A program made the position numbers and the translations under genes. DNA of 64,000 nucleotides from Durusdinium trenchii (taxonomy: Eukaryota > Sar > Dinophyceae > Suessiales > Symbiodiniaceae), in contig CAXAMN010004191.1 of the NCBI GenBank assembly GCA_963970005.1, positions 230,907 to 294,906 on the forward strand, read 5' to 3'. This document shows positions 44,109 to 52,820 of this stretch, in pieces. Each line of letters begins with the position of its first letter. The first letter of the stretch is position 1. The notes below the pieces were generated by a model, which did not search any database, was not told where the DNA came from, and saw nothing but the letters and a program-made list of their open reading frames with translations.

Positions 44109-47100
44109 ATGTCACATGACCCGTGGATGGAAGACAGTAATTCACTGGACCTAACGGACACCACAGAGAATAGAGTCCATGCTCCCTTTGTCTTCACACG
44201 TGACCATGCAGACTGGTTGACCATGGATGGCCAAGCCTGCTTTGCCAGGGGCACGGGAGATAGTGTGGCGCAGTCCCAGGATGAAGCTTATGCAGCACTG
44301 ACTATGAAAGATACTCTTAGCAGTCCTTTCGGTCTTGACTCTGCTCGGCCTACACTTGGTCTGACTGACGTTCGTGCGCAGCCATCCAAAAAGGACGAGG
44401 GGTATGCTGCTCTCGAAACAGAGGGAGAGCTGCCTGATACTACTGCCATTATTCAGACACTCATCTCACACCGAGACCTGGTCGTGAACAATCACATGAT
44501 TTACCTAATTGTGGACAATCGAACACCTGCTGCCGTCCCTTATTGGCCAGCTTTCGCTGCCTGGTGGGCCTCACGCAGAAGTCTGGTGGGTCCCCAAGAC
44601 GAGAGGACTGACATACTGTGGATCTGTGCTGATGCTACTACTGGCCTTCATAAAGTTCCATACTATTGTGCAGGGGTCTTTGTCCTAGAGGCAGCGCGTT
44701 TCCTGTACCCTGCACAGCACTTTGCACTCATTGATAATGACTGTGTGCCAGTTACGCTCTTCGAGGTGCAAGACCTACTGCAGCTAGCACATCAGCAGCA
44801 CCGATGGGCTGACCTCATAGGGCACGCACGCTCCGAATCTAGCCCAAGTGCTGGGATAGGCATGCTGCTTTTTACAGAAGCGCACTTGGAGTATAATGCA
44901 GGTTTGGTCGTATCGATCGGCAATCGCAACAAGCACAGTCCGTTGGAACATGACACGTCTGCCCAGACCCTGGCAAAGAGCCTTCAGGCGGGTCGACTTG
45001 CTCTCGTTTCAAGAGCCAGATCACCTGTCAATCCGAGCGACACTGTCATGAGCGGCACCTTGTTTACCCCCTTTGTTGGGATAGCGATGCAGTCCGCCCT
45101 TGACCTCTGCATGGTTTGGTCCTTGTACGGTCTTTACATGTGTAAGCACTTTTGGCCCATGCCTGTCCCTAGCCCGGAGGAGTCTAGTCCAGGAAGTCCA
45201 ATCAAGTGGCCACGGCAATCCCATCCCAGGGCGCTCACCCCAGAAGGAAGAGAGCGAACCCCCTGGGTTACCAGCTGGGCACGAGCCACTTTCGAACAGG
45301 GCATGCTATCAGTGCTCCCGATGCTAACAGGGCCATGCACAGTTGCGTCGCTGCCAGGAGAACACCTTTTCCAGGCCAGCGCATTGCCGCGCAACCGAAT
45401 GCGACCTGCCATATTTCATGCCTTTGGCAAGGCCAAAATTGGAGCACAGACAGCTCTACGCGAACTGGAGCAGCAGGGTTGGGAAACGCTGCCGATGGCT
45501 ATACTCGGTATGCCCAACCTACCCCCTGCATGGGCCGTTGAGACTTGGAAACCTGTCGGTGGTTGCAAGTTTACAGGCTACTCCTCTGGGGTAACTGGAA
45601 ACAGTGCATTGCGCTTCTGCCTGCTGGTAAAGTGGCGAGCAATTCGTAAACAAGCGACAGAGCTTTTTCCGGAACAAAGGCAGGTGGACAGCCTTAGCTG
45701 TCTTCCTGCAGAGGACGGAGATGCAGAGGTGGAGTCAGTCTCCACACCCTCGTCCGACAACTCTGCCAAAAGAGCGGACCGACTCGCTCAAGCAATTGAA
45801 GGTGACTCAAAGCAGGGCAGTCAAGCACCTGGCTCTAGATCACGCACTCCCTGTCCGCAACAACTATCTCCTTCCCTCTTTGTTCCTTGGAGTCAAGTCG
45901 CTAAGCTAAGAGGGGTAGTAGCAGTCCACAAGGACATAGAAGCAAGTCCGTATGAGCAATTGCGAGCTGCGCTGGCACAACCCAAGTGCCTTGTCCCTGG
46001 AGAAAAAGAGCGATTTCTTCAAGCCAATCACGATTTGTTGCGTCACCTTCGAGGCTCATTCATGCCCTTGGAAGGTATCGCACCGCAAGTCTTCGAAGCC
46101 ATCTCTCACCACCAGCAGGATGAATTCGTCTGGGTCACAGTCCTATGGATGGTCGCCCAACTCAACGGATATTGGATGGGACACAACTTCCCGCCACTGC
46201 CGTCGGTATTCCAAATCAACTGTGGAGGGCTGGGGGGGGGTGCCCTTGAAGGTGAAGTCCCCCCGCACTTCCATTGCATGTGCCCTCCCGTGGGAGAAAG
46301 TCAAGTCTATGGGCCGTCACTTTCCCCAGCAGATGTCCTCAAAGATGAGGTGTGGGGGGTTGCTTATGGCTGGTCGACCGGAGTGCATGAAGTTGCCACC
46401 CTCTTTGCGCTCACGCAGAACCCGTGCCAAAACTGGGAAGACCTTGGGTATGGCAAGGCAGCCATACTTTATCAACGCACGCAACTTGTGCTGAAAGCAG
46501 CGAGGCTTCTCCCTGCTCACCGACGGTTGCCGCACCAAGCCTTCCTCAGTGGCCTGTGGTGGAAACTGCTCTCGCTGCAGCCACTACGACTCCTTGCCTA
46601 CTTGCCAGGGCTGGGGTGTCTGCGACCGGATGTGCAAGAAGACCCCATTCACTTCACAGTGAATGGTTTCAGTGCAGGAAGCTACACTGGAGCAGTGATT
46701 GCCTTAGCAATTCGTTGCCTCTGGCCAGCCAGTCAGACCACAGCGCGCCTAGGCGCCATTGCGATGCCGAAGAGTGTCTTAGCAGCACTCGTAGCCACTG
46801 CAGAACCTGAAAGGCACAATTACTATCTTGTTCATGCTGCTGAGGATTGTCTGTGTGACTGGAAGCCGACAGAGAACGAGCTCGACATGTTACAACGATC
46901 TTTACACATCACGTATGTAACAGACTCTGCAAGATGGATGGGCAAGCACAAGCACTGCTATTGGCACTGGCTCCAGTGCCAACTCCCTACGGGCAAAGTT
47001 AGTCTTGCCTCACTCAAGCTCACGCACCCGGATGTTGTTCCTCGCCGCGATCGAATTGCCGCGCCGATGCGCCTTGCCTCCTGGATTCGATTCGAAACGG

Positions 47101-47939
47101 CCATGACGAGCGATGATTGGGAAGGCGCTATCAGCTTGTTGGTGTCCAATCTCCACCGCCCTGACCAGGAATTGCTTGCGCTGCTACAAAGCTGTGTGGC
47201 CGGACAGCAAATTGACTCTATGGAAGAAGCACATGCGCTACTGCTGAAAAACTTTCGGGTTGGCAGAGGTAATCAAAGTGCGTGTGCTCAATGGCTGACA
47301 GAAATGGCCCGAGACCTGCTAGCACCAATCCCATTCCGAGAGGTTTTTGTCATCCTAGCCCTGTTCCTCCCGCAACTCACATTTGTCGAGGAGGCTGCTA
47401 CAAAGAAAGAGCTGTGGAGCAGTCCCACTGTCCGCAAGTTTGGCTTAGTTGTGGATGTCACTCCGACAGCTACGGGGTTACAAGGGATGCATGAATATCG
47501 TATAGCCTTTCCGGCGTGGTCACAGTCGGCCATCTTCTGCCCTGCACACTTCCAAAGCTGTAATTACGAGCAACTTGCTAGCAGCCCCTCAAGCACAGTT
47601 CATATGGGTTCACAGGCGGGGAAAGCTTATCGACTAGTTCTGGAGGAGCACGGCAAGTGCTATTCAGTCTTAGCACTCTTGCTAGCCTTTGCGACTCCCT
47701 CGCGGAAACGCAAAGGAGATGAGGCGCCCAGTGAAAAGCTACGTCGCTTGAGCAGCCCTCGGCACTGGGACGTCGCCCTCGCGCCGTTTCCGGAAGATTT
47801 TGTGCCGTTGCCCACGTCAGCTGAGACTGGCCTGGCGTGCTCTGCTCCATGGGCCTTCCCGCCCAGCCTCTGCGTGTTGGAATCTAGAGCAACGCGGATC
47901 CGTGTTCTGGACATCATCTCTTGCAAATGGCCAGCTTAG
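44109..47939 (+). CDS. Family A copy 4 (A4), intact 1276-aa two-part protein
   Basis: ATG 44109 chosen because it aligns with A3; the frame is open a little further upstream but has no ATG. Part 1 (about residues 100-260): MIYLIVDNR, FAAWWASRR and FVLEAARFLYPAQHFALIDNDCVPV, with D209-N-D211 resembling the DxD metal/sugar-nucleotide site of GT-A glycosyltransferases. Part 2 (about 640-960): FTVNGFSAGSYTG with Ser855 in a GxSxG elbow, LVHAAEDC with Asp913, and GKHKHCYWH (His947 or 949), an order that fits an alpha/beta-hydrolase triad. The C-terminal 300 residues are unassigned and end near a basic SRKRKGDE patch. Catalysis is inferred from motifs only. It overlaps the next gene by 13 bases. 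Confidence 0.7.
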   Translation: MSHDPWMEDSNSLDLTDTTENRVHAPFVFTRDHADWLTMDGQACFARGTGDSVAQSQDEAYAALTMKDTLSSPFGLDSARPTLGLTDVRAQPSKKDEGYAALETEGELPDTTAIIQTLISHRDLVVNNHMIYLIVDNRTPAAVPYWPAFAAWWASRRSLVGPQDERTDILWICADATTGLHKVPYYCAGVFVLEAARFLYPAQHFALIDNDCVPVTLFEVQDLLQLAHQQHRWADLIGHARSESSPSAGIGMLLFTEAHLEYNAGLVVSIGNRNKHSPLEHDTSAQTLAKSLQAGRLALVSRARSPVNPSDTVMSGTLFTPFVGIAMQSALDLCMVWSLYGLYMCKHFWPMPVPSPEESSPGSPIKWPRQSHPRALTPEGRERTPWVTSWARATFEQGMLSVLPMLTGPCTVASLPGEHLFQASALPRNRMRPAIFHAFGKAKIGAQTALRELEQQGWETLPMAILGMPNLPPAWAVETWKPVGGCKFTGYSSGVTGNSALRFCLLVKWRAIRKQATELFPEQRQVDSLSCLPAEDGDAEVESVSTPSSDNSAKRADRLAQAIEGDSKQGSQAPGSRSRTPCPQQLSPSLFVPWSQVAKLRGVVAVHKDIEASPYEQLRAALAQPKCLVPGEKERFLQANHDLLRHLRGSFMPLEGIAPQVFEAISHHQQDEFVWVTVLWMVAQLNGYWMGHNFPPLPSVFQINCGGLGGGALEGEVPPHFHCMCPPVGESQVYGPSLSPADVLKDEVWGVAYGWSTGVHEVATLFALTQNPCQNWEDLGYGKAAILYQRTQLVLKAARLLPAHRRLPHQAFLSGLWWKLLSLQPLRLLAYLPGLGCLRPDVQEDPIHFTVNGFSAGSYTGAVIALAIRCLWPASQTTARLGAIAMPKSVLAALVATAEPERHNYYLVHAAEDCLCDWKPTENELDMLQRSLHITYVTDSARWMGKHKHCYWHWLQCQLPTGKVSLASLKLTHPDVVPRRDRIAAPMRLASWIRFETAMTSDDWEGAISLLVSNLHRPDQELLALLQSCVAGQQIDSMEEAHALLLKNFRVGRGNQSACAQWLTEMARDLLAPIPFREVFVILALFLPQLTFVEEAATKKELWSSPTVRKFGLVVDVTPTATGLQGMHEYRIAFPAWSQSAIFCPAHFQSCNYEQLASSPSSTVHMGSQAGKAYRLVLEEHGKCYSVLALLLAFATPSRKRKGDEAPSEKLRRLSSPRHWDVALAPFPEDFVPLPTSAETGLACSAPWAFPPSLCVLESRATRIRVLDIISCKWPA
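45687..45702 (+). repeat. CCTTAG mini-hairpin inside A4
   Basis: GACAG-CCTTAG-CTGTC, coding DSLSC. Confidence 0.75.
46698..46711 (+). repeat. CCTTAG mini-hairpin inside A4, second site
   Basis: ATTG-CCTTAG-CAAT, coding IALAI just after the GxSxG motif. Confidence 0.65.
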
Positions 47940-49627
47940 CGGCAGAGCATAAGCCCACTGTGCTGGGAATTCCCGGCCAAGTACCCATTCCGTATCAGTT
48001 AGAGTGCACGGTAGTCCTACTGCAGAGTCTGCATGCTCTCTTCCAGCTACTGACCTCTGGCAGCACGATGCAACACTGTCCCCAAGCTGCCGGCTTCGCT
48101 GTGGCACTAGGCACTGCCGCCCGACATGACAACGGGCACATAGTGTCGATGGCTGCCAGCCTCGCGCTTGCCCTCAGATCTGGCAGATCTACCCTTGCAG
48201 TAGCGGGAGTCTTTGGTGCAGGCAAGACCCGATCCCTGACCTTTCTCCTTGCCTGGCTGGCCCTCACCACTCACCTGAAGATTGCAGTAGTACACAAGGA
48301 GAATCCGGCAGGCCGGGCAATCACCAAGTTACTCACAGCCTTTGACCTTGGATCAGATCACCAGAGATACTTCGTACGGCCTGTCAGCAGAGAAGAGGCA
48401 GAAACCAACATAGCCTGCACTGACTATGACTTGAGAGCAAGCGACGCGGCGTCATACATCCCTGGCTGCCATGTAGTAATCGTCACAACTGGGCTCGTCT
48501 GGGATCAGAAAGGGCAGACTCATTCAACGCTCAACACCCACATGGAAAATGTAGACCTACTTATCAGTGAAGAGGCACAGCAGGACATGGACCTCAAATC
48601 TGCATTTGCGCCAGCAGTCCCCCGGCAGCCTTTCTTTCGCCTGCTGCTGGGTGACCCCAAGCAGAGCCCAGGTGGAGTGGCCGATGGACAGAGAGCTCAT
48701 CGCACACTCCTACTCAAAGCACCCCTTGGGCTACGAGCCCCCACTACCTGGTACATGCCGCATGAAATACCAGGGGTCTGCCACATGCTCCTCCGGCACA
48801 GTCGAGGCTTTGGCCTTGGCGACCTAGAAGAAACGGCCAAAGTAGTGGGTCACAGGCCACTGGGGAGCAGCTGGTTTCGCCCAGAGAAGGTCAAAGCCAC
48901 ATCTCCCTTCGCCCGTCAGCTACAGTCCACCTACAAAGACCTCTCCAGAGTGGACCTGGACCTCCCGGAAGGACTGTTGGTAGGTCTAGGATATGCAGCC
49001 ACCAGCCCAGACAGTCCACTCGACTTCCGCCAGGCGCAAACTGCGGCTGAAAGATCGGGAGTCGCAAACCCACACTGCTGGAGTCTAATGTTGCCGACGA
49101 GTGCAAGGGTTGCCCAGGAAGTGTATGAGCCGTTGATAGGTATTCAGTATCCCATGTTATGCAGCCGGATGGGAGACACCTGGCAAATAGGCACTACCTC
49201 CATTCGAGAGGATCACAAGATTGCCTCAGGCTTACGATTCATCCACTGGTGCCATGCATCGCCCAATGTGCAAGCAAAACAAAATCCCAAAAATGACCCC
49301 ACAGTTCAGGTGTATCAGCATATTGAAGACCAACTTACCAGAGCAGGCTCTGAAGCTGATGACATCTTAGCCCTCACAACCACCCGAGAAGGGGCCATGA
49401 ATCTACGCAATTATTTCTACATTGCCGGTAAGAAGGCGAATGCAGAGACAGCAGTCAAGGTAGCAGGAGCCACGGCCAAGCATTGCATCGTCATTCATGG
49501 GGATTCCACCTTTCTCAGTGGCGAAGGACGCAACCTGGACTATGACCAGGAGTGCTTCACTCGAGCGAATGTAGCATACAGCCGGGCCACCGACCTTACC
49601 ATCCTGGCATGTCCATTAAATATGTAA
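47927..49627 (+). CDS. Superfamily 1 helicase-like ATPase (UPF1/RecD2-like)
   Basis: ATG 47927 lies inside the end of A4 (13-base overlap, -1 frame). 566 codons to a TAA. Motif I VFGAGKTRS with Lys100; motif II-like LLISEEAQQD near 211-220 (SEEA where DEAQ is usual); motif III LLGDPKQSPGG near 241-251; motif VI VAYSRATDLTIL with Arg553. The order and short spacing match SF1B helicases acting on RNA or DNA. Motif II with SEE rather than DE is unusual, and whether it hydrolyses ATP is uncertain. No zinc-binding N-terminus as in UPF1. After the TAA the same frame stays open to 50002, so the protein may originally have been about 690 aa. Confidence 0.75.
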   Translation: MASLAAEHKPTVLGIPGQVPIPYQLECTVVLLQSLHALFQLLTSGSTMQHCPQAAGFAVALGTAARHDNGHIVSMAASLALALRSGRSTLAVAGVFGAGKTRSLTFLLAWLALTTHLKIAVVHKENPAGRAITKLLTAFDLGSDHQRYFVRPVSREEAETNIACTDYDLRASDAASYIPGCHVVIVTTGLVWDQKGQTHSTLNTHMENVDLLISEEAQQDMDLKSAFAPAVPRQPFFRLLLGDPKQSPGGVADGQRAHRTLLLKAPLGLRAPTTWYMPHEIPGVCHMLLRHSRGFGLGDLEETAKVVGHRPLGSSWFRPEKVKATSPFARQLQSTYKDLSRVDLDLPEGLLVGLGYAATSPDSPLDFRQAQTAAERSGVANPHCWSLMLPTSARVAQEVYEPLIGIQYPMLCSRMGDTWQIGTTSIREDHKIASGLRFIHWCHASPNVQAKQNPKNDPTVQVYQHIEDQLTRAGSEADDILALTTTREGAMNLRNYFYIAGKKANAETAVKVAGATAKHCIVIHGDSTFLSGEGRNLDYDQECFTRANVAYSRATDLTILACPLNM

Positions 49628-49630
49628 GGG

Positions 49631-50002
49631 ATGCCTGGGGCCCTGCAAGTCCTAGCAGCCCTTCTGCATGGTGTCCAGACGATACATACCTATGACAGTA
49701 ACAAAGAGCCCAACATCGTAGGCTCCCTGGACCTTACGGTCACACAAGTTGCACAGGCCACGACCTTTTTCCAACAGGCGCTCCTGCCTCACCCTATGTG
49801 GTGTGGCCCCCTGCCGGTCTGTCTCGCAGAACACCATCACGGTAAGGTTAGGCGCTTACGCCTCGTCTTAGCCACAATTACGCATCTAACCAAAGCGGAA
49901 ATTTACAGCCTTGTCGAAGGGCCCTACCTGCCTGGTGGCACTGTCTTGCATGACCTCGTTTATGGATATGCAGCAGATGCCTCGATGAGCCAGAGTGGCT
50001 AG
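49631..50002 (+). CDS. In-frame continuation of the helicase after TAA, or a separate small ORF
   Basis: Same frame as the helicase, separated only by the TAA at 49625-49627 and one codon. It reads MPGALQVLAALLHGVQTIHTYDS...LTKAEIYSLVEGPYLPGG and ends in TAG. Composition is protein-like along all 123 codons. The simplest reading is that it is the natural C-terminus of the helicase, cut off by a recent nonsense change (CAA to TAA would do it) or reached by readthrough. Independent initiation at ATG 49631 is also possible. Confidence 0.5.
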   Translation: MPGALQVLAALLHGVQTIHTYDSNKEPNIVGSLDLTVTQVAQATTFFQQALLPHPMWCGPLPVCLAEHHHGKVRRLRLVLATITHLTKAEIYSLVEGPYLPGGTVLHDLVYGYAADASMSQSG

Positions 50003-50112
50003 TCATAACAGATGGGCAGCAGCCAGGACACTGGCGACTCCTCCACAACAGCTCGGGCCCAGGGCGACGATGCAGCGTAGGAAGCTCCCTACGCTATCAA
50101 CCGACGCCGAGT

Positions 50113-52638
50113 ATGCGCGAGCAGCGTAGTGCACAGGATTATGCTTTCGAAGCTCTGCACCGTGTGTACTTCTATGATGCATGGAGAGCGCAGCCGGTCT
50201 TGGATGCCATAGGCTCTGATCTCATCCTGCCATCGCGACCAGGCCTTTTAGTGCATGGCTGCTACTGGCCTCAGCAAAGTCCGCCGCCTGAAGTCTTTTC
50301 TGTCTCTGATCGTGACCCAGACAATGAGGAACATGCAGCTCAAGAAGGGCAGATGCCATCCTCTCCTGCAGAGACAGACGATGCAATGGCTGAGGAAGCC
50401 ACACAAGACGTCGTCCTGGTCCACAGCTCCCCATCTGAGTCGCCCACTATCCCGAGCACAGAGAAACCAGAGGACGATGATGCCCACATGGAAGATACTG
50501 ATAGTGCCAGCAGCTCTTCCACAGAAGCGGGTGATTGCCTTAGCAATCGTCCTGTTTCTCCGGTTCCACGTCCCGAGCAAGAGGACAGGCGGGCGGCTGG
50601 CGATGATGCAAGGAGTGTGACACCCCCACAGAGCGTGAACCATCCCAGTGATAGCCCCGGGTCGCACTTCTCTGAGTCCCCAATCAAGCGAAGACCAGGG
50701 CCTAAGGCTCATACTGGGAGAGCGCAACCAAAAAAGTCGCGCAAATCACCTGCCTCAACATCCAGGCAACCGCTCGACAGCGTTCCAGAACATGCGCAAC
50801 CGCCGGCCACGCTAAATGATCTGGCCAGTCGAAGCGCTCCAAGGCAGGAGACCCCAGCGCGCAGAAACCCAGAGACGCCACCTGACTGCCCTGGCTCAGC
50901 ACAGGAGCGCCCAGAAGCCATGACAGAAATTGATATTGTCAGTGATCAAGAGCAAGCAGAGCGCGGAGGCACAGCCGCCACTGATCTCCAGCTGGAATCC
51001 GAACAGAGAGCCATGCAGATTTTGTATGACTATCAAAAGGCAGCGGGAGCCACCAGAGAAGCTCACGGGCAAAAGGTGCCGCTCCCCTCCATACAAATCT
51101 ACAGTGACCTGCCTAGAGAATGGCCGATGGCGAGGCTTGCTGTCTCCAGCAAGCAAATCAACCGCCTTGTCCGCACATTCCTCTGGAGGAGAGTGACTGA
51201 GCAAGCTCTCCATGGCTCCTCATTTATAGACATTCCAGATGAGATCAACCAGGCCTACATTGGCGACCTTCTCCTCATCAGTGAAGCTTTCGCTGCCCCT
51301 CTGTCTAATCTCTTTGCTTTCGTAAAGAATGGGCACCCAGCATGCCCTTTCATTCCACAGAAGCAGCTTGCTCTCTATGCAAACCCTCGTTTCTGGCAAT
51401 ATGGCCTCCTAGCTTTCATTGCGAGGTGCTGTTCCTTTGACAATCAACACAGAGATCAGGGTACAGGAGCAGCCCAAGCTAGGGAAGGAAAATCGCAGAC
51501 CACAAAAGAAAAAGATGTAGATGCCCTCACCTTCATGCGCACTGTCATCATGTCCTTCGTCAGGGGGATGGAGTATGGAGAACAAACGCTACCTACCAAT
51601 GACCTGTTTGTTTATCTACCAGTCCAGATCCTGCCTGACCTGGTCACAGCCATGGAGCAACAGGGCTTCAAGCCAGCAGAGGTGAAGGGGGGCTCTGGAT
51701 ATCGGCCAAAAGAAGAGGGGGCTGAAGACAACCCATTGATCGTAGTGGGAGTGCACACCAAAGACAGTGTTTATGATCGATACCCCCGCATGCCGAACAC
51801 TCCCTGGGCCGAAAGAGCGTATTCTAGTGGAGCCCTTGACCCGTCTTTGGGACAAGCCTTCGCTTTCCCCTCCCTGTTGCAACTGCGAATGCGCATTGAG
51901 GTCCCCGGGTGGAGAGATCTGGCAACAGCCAGAAATCCCACAGTTGATCAGCCAGCAGAAGAGGACTCTGACTCAGACGACACCGGGTCAGCGGAACGGT
52001 CGCCACGACTTGCTCTCCCAGTGCCGGTGGGAATGGCAGAAACGCAGGCAGACGAAGTAGACGAAGCCACAGAGGACGAGGCCATGAATGCTGAACCCAG
52101 CTATGCCTTTGCCAAGGGGTATGGAAGTTTTGGCATAGGCTACACTAGACCAGCAACGGCGCTAGGCAATTTCGAGCAAGGGGACAACGGCGCAGAAAGC
52201 GCAGTGGTAGCACAATGGTTGACCTCCGGGCTCAGAATTGCCATGGCCCGCATAGGGTGGAATCTGATATCTACCCGTTACAGCTTGACTAAGGTCCCTA
52301 GTCCTGTCCTCAGTGTGTACTACTGCAAAGGATATCCTCCCACTCCGAAAATGGCAGATCGTCCATACAACCAATATGGCACGACTCACTGCTCCGAAGA
52401 GAAATGGGATGAGCTCTGCAGATGGCTCACTAGGAACCCCACGTTCAGGCTCCAACTCGTGAGCCATAAGAAGGCACTTAGGGATCACATGGGCTACAGT
52501 CAAGAAACCGCTGATCCAAGTAACAAAGCCCGCCGCACTGAAGCAGGAAGTTCCACAACTGCAGCAGGGTCTTCCTGGCACAGCAAGCCTCCCCCCCCAC
52601 CTTCGCCCTCAGGGTGGTCCTACGGGTGGTGGCAGTAG
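50113..52638 (+). CDS. Family C protein, 841 aa, intact, unknown function
   Basis: ATG 50113 (MREQRSAQDYAFEAL) to TAG. Residues 1-70 are ordinary; about 70-290 are acidic, Pro/Ser-rich and disordered with basic patches (KRRPGPKA, QPKKSRKS), a likely nuclear-localisation signal. About 300-470 is helical (EQRAMQILYDYQ, EWPMARLAVSSKQINRLVRTFLWRRV). About 480-620 has FMRTVIMSFVRG, VYLPVQILPDLV and DPSLGQAFAFPS. Then comes an acidic stretch, a conserved RIGWNLIST...YYCKGYPP block and a low-complexity tail. All ordered blocks recur in the broken copy C' at 20.3-22.7 kb, which marks them as the conserved parts. I do not recognise the family. Intronless; it lies between the helicase and LRR gene 6. 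Confidence 0.7.
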   Translation: MREQRSAQDYAFEALHRVYFYDAWRAQPVLDAIGSDLILPSRPGLLVHGCYWPQQSPPPEVFSVSDRDPDNEEHAAQEGQMPSSPAETDDAMAEEATQDVVLVHSSPSESPTIPSTEKPEDDDAHMEDTDSASSSSTEAGDCLSNRPVSPVPRPEQEDRRAAGDDARSVTPPQSVNHPSDSPGSHFSESPIKRRPGPKAHTGRAQPKKSRKSPASTSRQPLDSVPEHAQPPATLNDLASRSAPRQETPARRNPETPPDCPGSAQERPEAMTEIDIVSDQEQAERGGTAATDLQLESEQRAMQILYDYQKAAGATREAHGQKVPLPSIQIYSDLPREWPMARLAVSSKQINRLVRTFLWRRVTEQALHGSSFIDIPDEINQAYIGDLLLISEAFAAPLSNLFAFVKNGHPACPFIPQKQLALYANPRFWQYGLLAFIARCCSFDNQHRDQGTGAAQAREGKSQTTKEKDVDALTFMRTVIMSFVRGMEYGEQTLPTNDLFVYLPVQILPDLVTAMEQQGFKPAEVKGGSGYRPKEEGAEDNPLIVVGVHTKDSVYDRYPRMPNTPWAERAYSSGALDPSLGQAFAFPSLLQLRMRIEVPGWRDLATARNPTVDQPAEEDSDSDDTGSAERSPRLALPVPVGMAETQADEVDEATEDEAMNAEPSYAFAKGYGSFGIGYTRPATALGNFEQGDNGAESAVVAQWLTSGLRIAMARIGWNLISTRYSLTKVPSPVLSVYYCKGYPPTPKMADRPYNQYGTTHCSEEKWDELCRWLTRNPTFRLQLVSHKKALRDHMGYSQETADPSNKARRTEAGSSTTAAGSSWHSKPPPPPSPSGWSYGWWQ
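50533..50548 (+). repeat. CCTTAG mini-hairpin inside C
   Basis: GATTG-CCTTAG-CAATC, in the disordered part, coding DCLSN. Confidence 0.7.
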
Positions 52639-52707
52639 TGTAGTCCTCATCAGGAGTCTCCACACACCACAAAAGCCTCCGTGTCGCGCAACCTCCGCCA
52701 TGAGATG

Positions 52708-52723
52708 GGTGACCTTAGTCACC
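52708..52723 (+). repeat. CCTTAG mini-hairpin between C and LRR gene 6
   Basis: GGTGA-CCTTAG-TCACC, perfect. Confidence 0.75.
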
Positions 52724-52786
52724 TTCTCTATTGGGGCGTAGTTGCCACTATGGCTTTACAAAGGACACACCTCCTGTACCACAGTT

Positions 52787-52798
52787 TTTTGGCTCAAG
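52787..52798 (+). other. Spliced-leader relic before LRR gene 6
   Basis: TTTTGGCTCAAG, an exact match to the last 12 bases of the dinoflagellate leader, 22 bases before the ATG of LRR gene 6. GTACC upstream may be the remains of GTAGCC with a small insertion. Confidence 0.75.
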
Positions 52799-52820
52799 CA
52801 AACCAAGCACCTACATAGCA

